Shown here one piece after another: positions 26,378 through 36,114 of a DNA stretch of 64,000 nt. Where the stretch lies: assembly GCA_947488155.1 (NCBI GenBank), contig CANKYK010000001.1:930001-994000 (forward strand), read 5' to 3'. Position 1 is the stretch's first letter. Each line of letters opens with the position of its first letter. A program made the position numbers and the translations under genes. The notes under the pieces were generated by a model. The model saw nothing but the letters and a program-made list of their open reading frames with translations. It made no database searches and was not told where the DNA came from. This DNA is from an uncultured Erythrobacter sp. GTDB taxonomy: Bacteria > Pseudomonadota > Alphaproteobacteria > Sphingomonadales > Sphingomonadaceae.

Positions 26378-27227
26378 GAGCCTGCTCCTGCTTCAGCATC
26401 ACGCGCAGGTTGTCGCGCCAATCAGGGAAACCGCGCCCCAGAACTTCGCTGGTGATCGAACAATCCAGCCGAGAAAACCTGGGCCGCTTGGCTGGTACCG
26501 GGTATTCCTCACTTGAAATTGGCATGATCGGGATAGAGCGATCAAGCAAACCTATTGCCAAAGCCTCATTCTGTATGGCCACCGCGAAATCGTACCAGCT
26601 CGCTTCGCCAGCATCGCAATAGTGAAATACGCCCTGCTTGCCGCCTTCGACCAGTTCCCAAATCACTTTCGCTAAGCTGCCTGCATAAGTCGGTGCGCCT
26701 ATCTGGTCAGACACTACGTGCAGTTCATCGCGCTCCTTCATCAGCCTAAGCATCGTTGTCACGAAGTTAGCATGCCCTGCGGCGTACACCCAACTTGTCC
26801 GCACGATCAGGGCCTTTTTGCCAGCAGCATCTTCACCAGCCATTTTTGTAGTGCCGTAAACCGACAAAGGGTCCCGTCGATCCGTCGGCTTGTAGGAAAA
26901 TTTGCGTTCACCATTGAAAACGAAGTCGGTGGAAATTTGCACCAATCGAGCGCCGCAACCGGCCGCTGCCTCTGCCAAAAATGAGACGGCATCGGTATTC
27001 AGCAGCTGCGCGGCAGAAGCATCACCCTCGGCCTTATCAACGGCGGTGTACGCAGCAGTGTTTATGATCCAGTCTGGTTGATGCTCATCAATCGTGCGCT
27101 GTACACCCAGTTGATCGGTGACATCCAATTGCAGACGATCAAGGGGGATCAGATCAACCCTACCAGGAACGCAGGCCTGCAACGCACGCCCAACCTGCCC
27201 GTTGGCGCCAGTGACAAGCACCTTCAT
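26370..27227 (-). CDS. rmlD: dTDP-4-dehydrorhamnose reductase
   Basis: 285 residues; [65 protein letters not shown] carry the NAD(P)-binding, substrate and YxxxK (YGTTK) features of RmlD. It catalyses the last reduction to dTDP-L-rhamnose. Its ATG overlaps the rmlC stop by four bases, and its stop overlaps the rmlB start. Confidence 0.96.
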   Translation of the reverse strand: MKVLVTGANGQVGRALQACVPGRVDLIPLDRLQLDVTDQLGVQRTIDEHQPDWIINTAAYTAVDKAEGDASAAQLLNTDAVSFLAEAAAGCGARLVQISTDFVFNGERKFSYKPTDRRDPLSVYGTTKMAGEDAAGKKALIVRTSWVYAAGHANFVTTMLRLMKERDELHVVSDQIGAPTYAGSLAKVIWELVEGGKQGVFHYCDAGEASWYDFAVAIQNEALAIGLLDRSIPIMPISSEEYPVPAKRPRFSRLDCSITSEVLGRGFPDWRDNLRVMLKQEQALG

Positions 27228-27769
27228 GCAAAGGCTTCCACTTCGGCTAGCGTAGCGCCTCGGCAGTCTTTATCCGACAACACCAACTCAAGATCATCAA
27301 TTGGCCAATCAATCGCCAGTTTGGGGTCATCCCAAGCAAGCGTATGCTCATATTCTGGTGCATAGGCAGACGTACATTTGTAAAGAAAATCAGTATCCGG
27401 CGCGAGCGTCAAAAAGCCATGGGCAAAGCCCTCTGGCACCCAAAACATCCGTTTGTTCGCCTCTGAAAGTTCTACGCCGACCCATTTCCCAAAATGCTCA
27501 GATGAACGCCGTAAATCGACGGCCACATCAAACACCGCGCCCTTGGTAACGCGCACCAGTTTGCCCTGAGGATCGGGATTTTGAAAATGCAAGCCCCGCA
27601 ATACTCCGGCTTGAGAGCGGCTATGATTGTCTTGGACAAACCCGGCATCCAGACCGAGTTCTTTGAAGATTCGCTCGTTCCAACTTTCCAAAAAGAAACC
27701 ACGATCATCACCAAACACGCGCGGCTCGATCAATATCGGCCCTGGAATATCGCACTCTATCAACTTCAC
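27224..27769 (-). CDS. rmlC: dTDP-4-dehydrorhamnose 3,5-epimerase
   Basis: 181 residues, cupin fold. [39 protein letters not shown] and [25 protein letters not shown] are the RmlC signatures, including the catalytic His in LRGLHF. It acts between RmlB and RmlD. It overlaps rmlA and rmlD by four bases on either side. Confidence 0.96.
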   Translation of the reverse strand: MKLIECDIPGPILIEPRVFGDDRGFFLESWNERIFKELGLDAGFVQDNHSRSQAGVLRGLHFQNPDPQGKLVRVTKGAVFDVAVDLRRSSEHFGKWVGVELSEANKRMFWVPEGFAHGFLTLAPDTDFLYKCTSAYAPEYEHTLAWDDPKLAIDWPIDDLELVLSDKDCRGATLAEVEAFA

Positions 27770-28656
27770 GCTTGCACCGGATTTTTAAGCAATTGCCGCA
27801 AGTAAGTCCCATAGCCCGATTTGCGCAGAGGCTCCGCAATTTCCTGAAGCTTTTCATCGTCTATGAAACCCTGCCGCCAAGCGATCTCCTCAGGGCAACA
27901 CAGCTTCAAACCCTGACGCTCTTCTGTGATGCGAACAAAGGTCGCAGCATCAAGCAATGAAGCATGCGTACCAGTGTCCAGCCACGCATAGCCGCGCCCC
28001 ATCAACTCCACCGAAAGCGCCTCATCGTCTAGGTACAAGCGATTGAGATCGGTGATTTCCAACTCGCCGCGCGGCGATGGCCTTAGGTCCCGAGCCCGGT
28101 CCACGACCGTCTTATCGTAAAAATATAATCCCGTTACCGCATAATTGGATTTCGGAGCTGCCGGCTTTTCTTCGATGGACACAGCCCGTCCGCGATCATC
28201 AAATTCTACGACGCCATATGCCGCTGGATTGTTTACGCGATAAGCAAATACGCTTGCACCAGAGGTGCGGGCATCGGCATTGGTCAGGTCGCGCGGTAAC
28301 CCGTGGCCATAGAAAATATTATCACCGAGAATGAGAGCGCTTGGCTCGCCATTGATAAAATCTGCACCAATATGAAAAGCCTGCGCCAACCCCTCAGGAT
28401 TTGGCTGCTCCGCATAGCTCAGAGATAAGCCCCAATCGCTGCCATCACCCAGCACTCGGTGAAATTGCGCCGCATCCTCTGGCGTGGTGATGATCAATAT
28501 ATCGCGGATCCCGGCCAGCATTAGAGTGCTGAGCGGATAGTAGATCATTGGCTTATCGAAAACTGGCATCAACTGCTTAGAAACACCGCGCGTCAGCGGG
28601 TATAAACGCGTGCCCGAGCCACCAGCTAGAATGATGCCTTTACGGCTGGTGGTCAT
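27766..28656 (-). CDS. rmlA: Glucose-1-phosphate thymidylyltransferase
   Basis: 296 residues; [44 protein letters not shown] is the nucleotidyltransferase signature of RmlA, with [35 protein letters not shown] following. It makes dTDP-glucose, committing to dTDP-rhamnose. It is the first gene of the minus-strand operon; the 240 bp upstream, shared with the divergent nucleotidyltransferase gene, should hold the promoters. Confidence 0.96.
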   Translation of the reverse strand: MTTSRKGIILAGGSGTRLYPLTRGVSKQLMPVFDKPMIYYPLSTLMLAGIRDILIITTPEDAAQFHRVLGDGSDWGLSLSYAEQPNPEGLAQAFHIGADFINGEPSALILGDNIFYGHGLPRDLTNADARTSGASVFAYRVNNPAAYGVVEFDDRGRAVSIEEKPAAPKSNYAVTGLYFYDKTVVDRARDLRPSPRGELEITDLNRLYLDDEALSVELMGRGYAWLDTGTHASLLDAATFVRITEERQGLKLCCPEEIAWRQGFIDDEKLQEIAEPLRKSGYGTYLRQLLKNPVQA

Positions 28657-28898
28657 AGAAAGAAGGCTCCTAATTCTGGAGCAAACACCTCATGCGTTTG
28701 CAACTTCGATTCATTGCAGTGCAGTCTAGCCTGGTCAATGTACAACAGCCGGCTTCCACCAAACTCCTTGGACTAGCCGGAGCAGCCAATCGCACGGACG
28801 CGGCAAAAGCCTGATTGATACGCTGGATAATATGCCAAAAATAACGCACCTTCTGCGGGAAGTAATTGCCCGAACCCAAGAGGCTTGTCGCCAAACAG

Positions 28899-30035
28899 AT
28901 GACAGAAACCGCGACCATCGATGCAATGTTAGCCAGCGCAATGCGCGGCCAGGCTGCGCAATGGACAGGCGAAGGCGTTACGCAGGTTTGGGACCGGATC
29001 GCCTTCCACGGGATCGCAGGAGCGCTCAATTTATGCCGCAACCAACTCTCGGACTGGCCCATCCGGATACTGAATGACATCGGGCAGGAAGCCCAGATTG
29101 CCGCTTTATGGGAAGAAACGCACCGCCTTTGTGTGGCAAAACTTATCCAGCATTTGGCAGAGCGAGGCGTTGAAACAGTCGTCATGAAAGGAACCGCCCT
29201 TGCCTATTCTCTCTACGAGGATGCTTCGGTCCGTCGGCGCGGTGACACGGATTTACTGGTAAAACCGAGTGACCGAAAGACAGCGCGAGACGTGCTCTCA
29301 TCGAGTGGCTGGATCATGCGTGAGGTGCCGCACGGTTTAGTCTATCAGGAAACATGGCTGTTCAAGACAGGCGCCCATTTCGTGCATGAACTGGACCTCC
29401 ATTGGCAAGCGATCGATGGTCCCACATTGCAAGCAATCCTGCCTGCTGAGCTATATTTCGAAGAAGCCGTTCCCCTGCCCAACCTCAGCAAAGCTGCGAT
29501 GGCAGCACCGCCTGTGCTCACCTTGGTCCAAATTGCGCTCAATCAGGCGTGGCACCAAACACATGGCTATGCAGTCAATGAAACCAAAGTGCATGGTGGA
29601 GAGCGGCTGATCTGGGCGAAGGACTACGATTTGCTTGCCCGCAGTTTCGGTCAGCGCGATTGGTCCATGCTAGCAGAGTTCTGCGAAAAGGTCGGTGTAG
29701 GGCCAATTGTATATGCGGCCCTAAAAACCGCGAGAAATGCTTTCCACACCCCCATTCCTGAAGAAGTCGAAACCCAACTAGCACCCCAAACTGGATGCCC
29801 CGAAATTCAAGCCTATCTCGCAGAAACAGACCCAGTCACGCGGTTCAAAACCGATCTCGCCAATGTGCATTCGCCGGCGGCTAAAGCTCGCTTCGCCCTT
29901 GCGCAGGCTTGGCCCAGTGCAGCACATCTGAAGGAGAAATCCGGGGCGGCCCAAAACTGGTCAGTCGCTGGCCTGCGCTTGCAGTGGTTGGCTCGCTCCT
30001 TCATCAGATTAGTGGCTGGACGAAAGCCTTCATGA
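28899..30035 (+). CDS. Nucleotidyltransferase family protein (PF14907-like) of the lasso cluster
   Basis: 378 residues from the ATG at 28899 (MTETATIDAMLASAM); a TTG at 28866 is an alternative. VETVVMKGTALAYSLYEDASVRRRGDTDLLVKPSDRKTARDVL is the minimal-nucleotidyltransferase motif (DTDLLV metal-binding acidic pair) of the NTP_transf_5 family, which recurs in lasso-peptide clusters of the paeninodin/pseudomycoidin type. It may modify the phosphorylated or unmodified lasso peptide. The stop overlaps the ABC transporter start (ATGA). Confidence 0.82.
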   Translation: MTETATIDAMLASAMRGQAAQWTGEGVTQVWDRIAFHGIAGALNLCRNQLSDWPIRILNDIGQEAQIAALWEETHRLCVAKLIQHLAERGVETVVMKGTALAYSLYEDASVRRRGDTDLLVKPSDRKTARDVLSSSGWIMREVPHGLVYQETWLFKTGAHFVHELDLHWQAIDGPTLQAILPAELYFEEAVPLPNLSKAAMAAPPVLTLVQIALNQAWHQTHGYAVNETKVHGGERLIWAKDYDLLARSFGQRDWSMLAEFCEKVGVGPIVYAALKTARNAFHTPIPEEVETQLAPQTGCPEIQAYLAETDPVTRFKTDLANVHSPAAKARFALAQAWPSAAHLKEKSGAAQNWSVAGLRLQWLARSFIRLVAGRKPS

Positions 30036-31687
30036 AGCGCTCATTCCTATGGCGGCGCGCGCTGGAGTTTAAGCGCGAGCTATCTCTTATCAGCGGGCTT
30101 ACTCTATTAAGTTCCATGGCCACGCTATCCGTGCCTTGGCTGGCCGGACAATTGCTCGGCAGGCTTGCTGATGATACGCCTACCGACCTCGGCAAGATCA
30201 CAGGCCTGTTGGTGCTCGCGCTGGTCATTATGACTGCCATGAATATTGCTGCAAGCATGGTAACCGCTCAGACATCAGGGCGAATACTCGCCAGGCTGAG
30301 ACTTGATGCCTACGGCCACATCCAGAACCTTCCGATAGGTTTTCACGAACAAAGCAGAAGAGGCGATCTCCTGGCGATGATGACTTATGAAGTACGCTTA
30401 CTCAGCGACTTCCTAACCTCCACCATCGCCAATGTGCCAGCCATGCTAATGACGGCTGGCGGCGCGGTGATATTGTTGTTTCTCATCGATCCAACAATCG
30501 CTTTCATCGTTCCGATACTCGTGCCCGTATTCTTCATCGTACTCAAACTCCTTAGCCGGCGGCTCAGAGGGCTGGCCGAGCGGGTCAGAGAAACAGAGGC
30601 AAAGGTGATGTGGATTGCGGACAGCGATCTGGAGATGATCCCCGCGATCAAATCCTTTGCAACCGAAGCCCGGCACAGCAAAGCCTACGCTAGAATTGTT
30701 GATGCGGCGCGTGTCCTCAGCTTGCAGGAAGACCGCATTACAGCCTCAATTGGCCCTGTGATCGCCCTTGCCGCTGGATTGGCCACCATCGCAATTATCG
30801 TGCTTGCTACCTCTGGGGAAGCTGTCGGTGAGCGCGATCCGGCAGAAATGTTCGCCTTTCTGCTCTATGCTGCCTTGCTTACTCGTCCTGTCGGCGGCTT
30901 AGCCAATGTCTACGGCCAGTGGCAGATCGCACGTGGAACGGCCGCGCGGATGGAAAAAATCTTCGCGGTGGAGCCTGAAATCGACGGTTTTGGAAACGAC
31001 ATCACAAACGCCTCACTTTCGACCATCCGGTTCGAAAATGTGAGCTTTGGATATGATAGCCGCGAGCCGATTCTTCGCGGCATCAACTTTGTGATAGAAC
31101 CTGCGCAAGTGATTGCGCTGACCGGAGCAAATGGCGCTGGAAAGTCGACCCTTATCCGATTGCTCTTGCGCTTTTACGAGCCAGACGCGGGACGCATCTT
31201 GCACGGATCGAACAATATCGCCGATTTGCAAATACAGGCCTGGCGCAGGCAGATCGGATATGTTCCTCAGCGCGCGTTGTTGTTCAACGGGACGATAGCC
31301 GACAACATCGAGTTTGGATGCGAAGAAGCAGAACCGCAAGCAATGGAGCGTGCCGCCAGGCAGGCTCAGGCATGGGAATTCATCGCGCAGCTCCCCGATG
31401 GCCTCCACACGGAGATTGGCGACAATGGTATCCGATTGTCAGGTGGAGAGCGTCAGCGCATTGCGCTGGCCCGGGCACTGCTCAATGATCCACCCATCCT
31501 CATACTGGACGAAGCAACCAGCATGTATGACCTTGAAAGCGAAGCAGCCTTCATTGCCGAATGCGAAAGCGCGCTTAGCGGTCGCACCATCATCATCATA
31601 ACACATCGCACAGCGAGCCTTGCGCTTGCCGACCGGGTTTTCGAGGTGAGCGATCAGACCGTATGCGAGGTTGCTACTCAATCCTGA
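30032..31687 (+). CDS. ABC exporter of the lasso cluster (LarD/McjD-type)
   Basis: 551 residues from the ATG at 30032 overlapping the nucleotidyltransferase stop. Six membrane helices span residues ~15-300, then a nucleotide-binding domain with Walker A GANGAGKST, signature LSGGERQRI and Walker B LILDEATS. There is no C39 peptidase domain, as expected where a separate leader peptidase exists. It likely exports the mature lasso peptide and may give self-immunity. It converges on the minus-strand lasso genes. Confidence 0.88.
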   Translation: MKRSFLWRRALEFKRELSLISGLTLLSSMATLSVPWLAGQLLGRLADDTPTDLGKITGLLVLALVIMTAMNIAASMVTAQTSGRILARLRLDAYGHIQNLPIGFHEQSRRGDLLAMMTYEVRLLSDFLTSTIANVPAMLMTAGGAVILLFLIDPTIAFIVPILVPVFFIVLKLLSRRLRGLAERVRETEAKVMWIADSDLEMIPAIKSFATEARHSKAYARIVDAARVLSLQEDRITASIGPVIALAAGLATIAIIVLATSGEAVGERDPAEMFAFLLYAALLTRPVGGLANVYGQWQIARGTAARMEKIFAVEPEIDGFGNDITNASLSTIRFENVSFGYDSREPILRGINFVIEPAQVIALTGANGAGKSTLIRLLLRFYEPDAGRILHGSNNIADLQIQAWRRQIGYVPQRALLFNGTIADNIEFGCEEAEPQAMERAARQAQAWEFIAQLPDGLHTEIGDNGIRLSGGERQRIALARALLNDPPILILDEATSMYDLESEAAFIAECESALSGRTIIIITHRTASLALADRVFEVSDQTVCEVATQS

Positions 31688-31949
31688 TCAGGTTTTGCTC
31701 GCTTAACTCTATTGCCAGGCCGAGCACGTCTTGCTGGATACTCACAAGCGGCGCATCAAATTCCGCTTCAATTACCTCGCAAAGCTCGGCAATCGAATAG
31801 GGTTTCTCATCGAGCAGGCTCCAAATTCGAGTGCCAACAGCATTCAGACCAAAATAAGTCCCGCTGGCCATATCGAGCAGCACCATTTCGCCGCTCACCT
31901 CTCGCGAGACCACGTCTTCAGACGCACATATGACATCACTCAATTGCAT
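31674..31949 (-). CDS. PqqD-type RiPP recognition element (lasso B1)
   Basis: 91 residues; the whole protein matches the PqqD fold (GEMVLLDMASGTYFGLNAVGTRIWSLLDEKPYSIAELCEVIEAEFD). In lasso clusters this B1 protein binds the leader peptide, contacting its Y-P-L pattern, and presents it to the B2 protease and C cyclase. It is the last gene of the minus-strand lasso operon; its 3' end overlaps the convergent ABC gene by 14 bases. Confidence 0.9.
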   Translation of the reverse strand: MQLSDVICASEDVVSREVSGEMVLLDMASGTYFGLNAVGTRIWSLLDEKPYSIAELCEVIEAEFDAPLVSIQQDVLGLAIELSEQNLIRIE

Positions 31950-31959
31950 TGTGCACCTC

Positions 31960-32808
31960 CTACCTGCTCCTCACTGCACGAACCGCTTCGATAACATGCT
32001 CAAGCTCGCGATAGTCGCGGCGATAGTCCAGCGCATAGCACGGAACGTCCTGCGACAGATCGACAAGCCTTGAGAAATGGGCCTTAAGGCGCGGCTTGTC
32101 TTCGACATCTAGAATGAATGAGTGCGGTATCAAGTGCGTCAAAGCGCTGAGTGGGCTGAGCCTGGTGATGCTTACTTTCTCTGGCTCTGCGCTGGCTAGT
32201 ACAAAGATTGCGTCCAATCCTGCAACCTCCTGAGCAAATGGCAATTGCTCAGGCACTGAAACAGCTTGTTTATCCTCGGCTTCAATCCAGTGGTCTTGCG
32301 AGCCGAGCAGAAACTCAGCACTGTCATTGAAAAGGCGCAGCGCTGTAGCCTTTGGCTGGACCCAATAATCGCTTTCTCGCCGTTCAAGCTCAACCACATC
32401 TTCTGTAAGAAATGGAGCGTCTGATTTTGCAAAGGCTCCTGCTAGTGTCGTCTTGCCGCTGCGTGATGGCCCCAAAAAGGCTGCAGCCCTACCGTCAATC
32501 ACAACCGCGCTCCCGTGAAGGCACAGCCCGCCGGAATAATTGGTGAGCAGCGGAAGTATTGCATTGTGAAACAGGTTCTGCGCCGTTTGCTCGGTGCTGC
32601 CGGGCGCAGGCCAAGCGATCACCCCTTGACCATTGCTCGTGATTTGAAAGTCGGCCTCATCCAGGAACCTCAAGTGGAAGCCATCGCCATCTCGCCGGAA
32701 TTCGGCCTTTATCTCGCCATCAGGATCAACCCAGCGATCATAGGGCTGGGGCGATAAATCTGTTTGCGCTCGCACCTCTGCGAGTTCCAGGCGGATCACA
32801 GCGTGCAA
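31960..32808 (-). CDS. HPr-kinase-like ATPase of the lasso cluster
   Basis: 282 residues. LHGSAVVIDGRAAAFLGPSRSGKTTLAGAFAKSDAPFLTEDVVEL carries a P-loop (GPSRSGKTT) and the downstream acidic motif of the HPr kinase/phosphorylase C-terminal domain. Homologues in paeninodin-type clusters phosphorylate the C-terminal Ser of the precursor. Here the core ends in Asn, so another residue (Ser2 or Thr4) or role must be considered. It overlaps the methyltransferase 3' end by 13 bases. Confidence 0.84.
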   Translation of the reverse strand: MHAVIRLELAEVRAQTDLSPQPYDRWVDPDGEIKAEFRRDGDGFHLRFLDEADFQITSNGQGVIAWPAPGSTEQTAQNLFHNAILPLLTNYSGGLCLHGSAVVIDGRAAAFLGPSRSGKTTLAGAFAKSDAPFLTEDVVELERRESDYWVQPKATALRLFNDSAEFLLGSQDHWIEAEDKQAVSVPEQLPFAQEVAGLDAIFVLASAEPEKVSITRLSPLSALTHLIPHSFILDVEDKPRLKAHFSRLVDLSQDVPCYALDYRRDYRELEHVIEAVRAVRSR

Positions 32809-33923
32809 TCCTTGGCTAACACCTGCATCACAAAGTCACGAACGGCCTGATCACTTGGAAACAACTTTGGTCGGTCCCTCAAGACCTGATCCACAATCTC
32901 TTGACTCGTGCGCACCCCATCAACCTGGGCCAATACAAACGCACGCGCCGCGCCATGATCTGATAAAGCAGGCGCTTGTCCGTTTGACACCGCCAAGTCA
33001 GTGGGTTTCAGCAAGGTCCCTTGCCAGGTTGAGAGCTTCTGAACGGGCGCGTCATTGGGGGGCTGTATCGTCCAAGCCAGCATCTCTTCCGCATGGCGAA
33101 TGCGGATTGAGAATTCGACTTCATCGCCCTCTTCAACCCGGAAAGGTTCGGCTGCTGGCAAGAACGCTTGCGAGCGGCCAATGCTGGCAGGATCAAACGG
33201 CGAATTGGTCATCCGCACACCCTGACTCAATGCACAATCAAACCACCCAGCCACTCCGTCAAACACGCCGGAATGAATGATCGATAGCGAAGCGCTAAAC
33301 CTGAAAATCTCTGGGTTGTCTTCACAAAAGGATATGCGACCCAGTTGCACCGCACCACTAATCAGTTCGTCAACAGAGTAGCTGTGGTGATGCTTTGCGT
33401 GCCGATTATAGCCATCAAGCCAGCGATATTCTGACGGAATATGCTCTGCCTGCCATGCGCCGGCCTTACTCCGGCATTCCTCGCTTGAAACGCCCGCAAC
33501 CATCAAATTCATCGACTGAGGCACAATTGCGCCGCCCGGCTTTAGAAACCGCCTGCGCGCATCCTCAAGCATCGCAATGATGCCATAATCGAACCCGAAA
33601 AAGCCAACGTGGTCGCAAATCAGCAGATCGACCTTCTCTGGTAACTCAGCGTGGAAAGCTGATTGCGGAACGCAGTGATAGCGATCTTCCAAACCAGCCT
33701 TCGCCATGCTCTCGCGCGCGAGATGGATCGCATCGCTGCTATCAATGCCCCACACCTCTGAAGCGCCTGTCTCCAAGCAAAGCAGCCCTAAAACGCCGAG
33801 CCCGCAGCCAAGATCCGCTACGGTATCTCCAGGCTGAATAGCCTCTTCGATAGCTTGGCGATATATCGTCAGGCGCTCTGAGAGATTGAGATATTCAAGA
33901 TGCTCGTTCAGGATGTCGATCAT
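32796..33923 (-). CDS. PRMT-like class I methyltransferase with a helical C-terminal tail, lasso cluster
   Basis: 375 residues. The SAM site is GDTVADLGCGLGVLGLLCLETGASEVWGIDSSDAIHLARESM (motif I DLGCGLGVLG), and the fold continues with a beta-rich C-terminal part as in protein arginine methyltransferases. Residues ~310-375 (AARAFVLAQVDGVRTSQEIVDQVLRDRPKLFPSDQAVRDFVMQVL) look like a PqqD- or winged-helix-like tail that could bind the leader. It lies between the precursor and the kinase on the same strand and is a candidate tailoring enzyme; the methylation site is unknown. Confidence 0.8.
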   Translation of the reverse strand: MIDILNEHLEYLNLSERLTIYRQAIEEAIQPGDTVADLGCGLGVLGLLCLETGASEVWGIDSSDAIHLARESMAKAGLEDRYHCVPQSAFHAELPEKVDLLICDHVGFFGFDYGIIAMLEDARRRFLKPGGAIVPQSMNLMVAGVSSEECRSKAGAWQAEHIPSEYRWLDGYNRHAKHHHSYSVDELISGAVQLGRISFCEDNPEIFRFSASLSIIHSGVFDGVAGWFDCALSQGVRMTNSPFDPASIGRSQAFLPAAEPFRVEEGDEVEFSIRIRHAEEMLAWTIQPPNDAPVQKLSTWQGTLLKPTDLAVSNGQAPALSDHGAARAFVLAQVDGVRTSQEIVDQVLRDRPKLFPSDQAVRDFVMQVLAKDCTL

Positions 33924-33984
33924 TTAGGCGAAGGCACCTCTTGAGCCACCGGCCTTATCCGTCCGGCGTGAAAACAGCAGGATG

Positions 33985-34113
33985 CTAGTTCATCGCCATC
34001 ATGATCATACCGTCCATCATCATGGTGGCGCTACCGCCGGTCAAATTTCGTACAGAACCGTATGCGGTCAGGCGTGGCGGTGTATATTTCGCTTTTTTTG
34101 CTTGCTGTTTCAT
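33985..34113 (-). CDS. Lasso peptide precursor with methionine-rich core
   Basis: 42 residues from the ATG at 34113; the track start 34 codons upstream extends into the cyclase gene. The leader MKQQAKKAKYTPPRLTAYGSVRNLTG has the Y-x2-P-x-L-x3-G-x5-T pattern, with Thr at the penultimate leader position. The predicted core, GSATMMMDGMIMMAMN, has Gly1 and Asp8, so an eight-residue macrolactam ring. Seven of 16 core residues are Met. A gap of 47 bases separates it from the cyclase stop upstream and 61 bases from the methyltransferase start downstream. It is the substrate of the neighbouring enzymes. Confidence 0.9.
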   Translation of the reverse strand: MKQQAKKAKYTPPRLTAYGSVRNLTGGSATMMMDGMIMMAMN

Positions 34114-34160
34114 AAGGCGACCTTGCTGGTTTGGCCGCGCGTCAGGAAACATTGCGACCA

Positions 34161-36071
34161 TCAGCGGAAATGATACAAAAAAGCCGCGCAAGCGTAAACT
34201 CCCCACACCTCCCACGAACGCTCATCTGGGATTGTGCCAGACGCATCTGGCCGCAGAAGACACTGAAACCCGGCTTCATCGCACATATTATCGAGCAGAG
34301 GATCGGCATTCTTGCGAGCGAAGTCAGCGAATTCTCGGTCCAGCTCTGGCGACGGGAAATCCGCTTTGGTAGTCCGATCTAGGATCACATCCGGCACAAT
34401 TCCTCGCAGTGCCCTACGATGGATATATTTGCTGTGACCAGCTCGCCGACGAATATGTTCCGGCGTGCTGGCCGAAAATTCGATGAAGGCCTTGCTCAAC
34501 ATTGGATTGCGCGGTTCCAAACCAGCCCTCGCATATTGCCCCTGCATCATCGTGTTTGCCATGTCCGTGCCCGGCGCGCGTACGAGATTGAGCTTGCTCC
34601 AACGCACCGGCTCGCTTGGCAGTGAGGTGACGTAGCTGTCTTCAAACTCGGCCAGTCGGTGTCTGGTCTCCTCCGTCAACCAATCGAGATATTCCTTCCG
34701 CTCCCTCGCTTTCTGCCGCTTATAGTCTCGGCCCCGATCTCGAATGATTTCCGGCAGAAGCGTCATGGTCATATGCCGCAAGGCAATGGGCAACGTTTGC
34801 CGCCATCCTTCAGCCGCCGCGTCCTGGCGCAAGGCCCGCGCAAACCCCGCAACGTCGCCAGCCTCGGTAAACTCTCGGTAGTAGTGACGGCTGCCTTGCA
34901 GCCATTCATCACCCCCGTCGCCGCCCATCAAAGCCCTGCAACCATCTGCCGCAGCTGCATTTTCCAACCCAATACTCATCGCGCCATTGGTAGGGATCGG
35001 TAGATCATATTGCGTGCGTGCCTGCTCCGTGAACCAATCGATGGGCGGCTGCGTTAGAGGCACTTCACATAATTGGGCACCAACATGCTCCGCCGCGGCT
35101 CTGGCGAACGGCAATTCATAGGCGGGGGAGCCTGACGCTCCCGCAAGAGTATACCCTGAGATTGATGGCGCGGGCAGTTCGCCTCGCTCTGCTAATTGAT
35201 ATGCCAAACAATAGAGAGCGCTAGAATCGAGACCGCCGCTTACCGTCACTCCAAGAGGCCCATGAGAACGCGAAGTTCGGCGGACACAATCTTTCAATAG
35301 ATGTCGGTAATGCTCAAAATAGTCCTCATCACGGGGATACCGAGTGGTGACTTCCGGGTCCAGCGACCAGTGCTCTTTTAAGGTCAGGCGATTTGCCGAG
35401 AAACTCAGCGAATGGGCAGGCAATAAGCGCTTGATACCCTGCCAAGGTGTTGCATCGCGCTGATGCCATTTGTCCGCCATGACGCCGGCCAAATAATCAA
35501 GATCTGGCCTTGGCTTTGGTTCAATCCGCGGAACCAGTGCCGATAGGTCAGAAGCAAACAGCAATTGCTGGCCATCAAAGTGATAAAACAAGGGCCGCAG
35601 ACCCATGTGATCGCGCGCGCAATAAACAAGCGGATTGCTCGGATCGGACCGACAATCAGTCAGAGCGAGGGCAAATTCGCCGTCTAAATGACGTGCGCAA
35701 TCCTCGCCCCATTGCTGGTACGCGCGCAGCACCAGCTCCGTGTCCGTTCGATTGCGCAGCACCACGCCAAGTCTCAGCAAGTCGGCGCGAAGCTCCTCCC
35801 AATTGATGAGGAACCCATCAAACACGAGAGCAATCCGCCGGTCTTCGCTGCAATGCGGCTGGGTTTCGTCCTGCGCTTCGCTCGTTACACGCAGTAGGCT
35901 GGCACCCAATCCCACGAGGCTCTCATTTCCCGTTGAGCGACCACGGTCGGATGCGTTCGATAGCCAAGTAGCGGCGCCATCCTGGCCGCGATCCGCGATG
36001 GCGTCCGTCATTGCCTTGAGGGTCGCAGGGTCCGCACCATCAGCACAATAGAGCCCAGCGATCCCGGTCAT
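34161..36071 (-). CDS. Lasso cyclase (asparagine-synthetase-like, C protein)
   Basis: 636 residues. The N-terminal glutaminase-like domain begins MTGIAGLYC, with Thr where asparagine synthetase has the catalytic Cys2, so it cannot use glutamine, as in lasso cyclases. The C-terminal synthetase domain has the ATP-pyrophosphatase motif VTVSGGLDSSALY (~residue 285) and later GGDGGDEWLQG. It would adenylate Asp8 of the core and close the ring on Gly1. It is encoded upstream of the precursor, an unusual order. Confidence 0.92.
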   Translation of the reverse strand: MTGIAGLYCADGADPATLKAMTDAIADRGQDGAATWLSNASDRGRSTGNESLVGLGASLLRVTSEAQDETQPHCSEDRRIALVFDGFLINWEELRADLLRLGVVLRNRTDTELVLRAYQQWGEDCARHLDGEFALALTDCRSDPSNPLVYCARDHMGLRPLFYHFDGQQLLFASDLSALVPRIEPKPRPDLDYLAGVMADKWHQRDATPWQGIKRLLPAHSLSFSANRLTLKEHWSLDPEVTTRYPRDEDYFEHYRHLLKDCVRRTSRSHGPLGVTVSGGLDSSALYCLAYQLAERGELPAPSISGYTLAGASGSPAYELPFARAAAEHVGAQLCEVPLTQPPIDWFTEQARTQYDLPIPTNGAMSIGLENAAAADGCRALMGGDGGDEWLQGSRHYYREFTEAGDVAGFARALRQDAAAEGWRQTLPIALRHMTMTLLPEIIRDRGRDYKRQKARERKEYLDWLTEETRHRLAEFEDSYVTSLPSEPVRWSKLNLVRAPGTDMANTMMQGQYARAGLEPRNPMLSKAFIEFSASTPEHIRRRAGHSKYIHRRALRGIVPDVILDRTTKADFPSPELDREFADFARKNADPLLDNMCDEAGFQCLLRPDASGTIPDERSWEVWGVYACAAFLYHFR

Positions 36072-36114
36072 TCGGCTTCAATGACTTTGCATGATTTCAA
36101 GTGACGCAGTTCAA

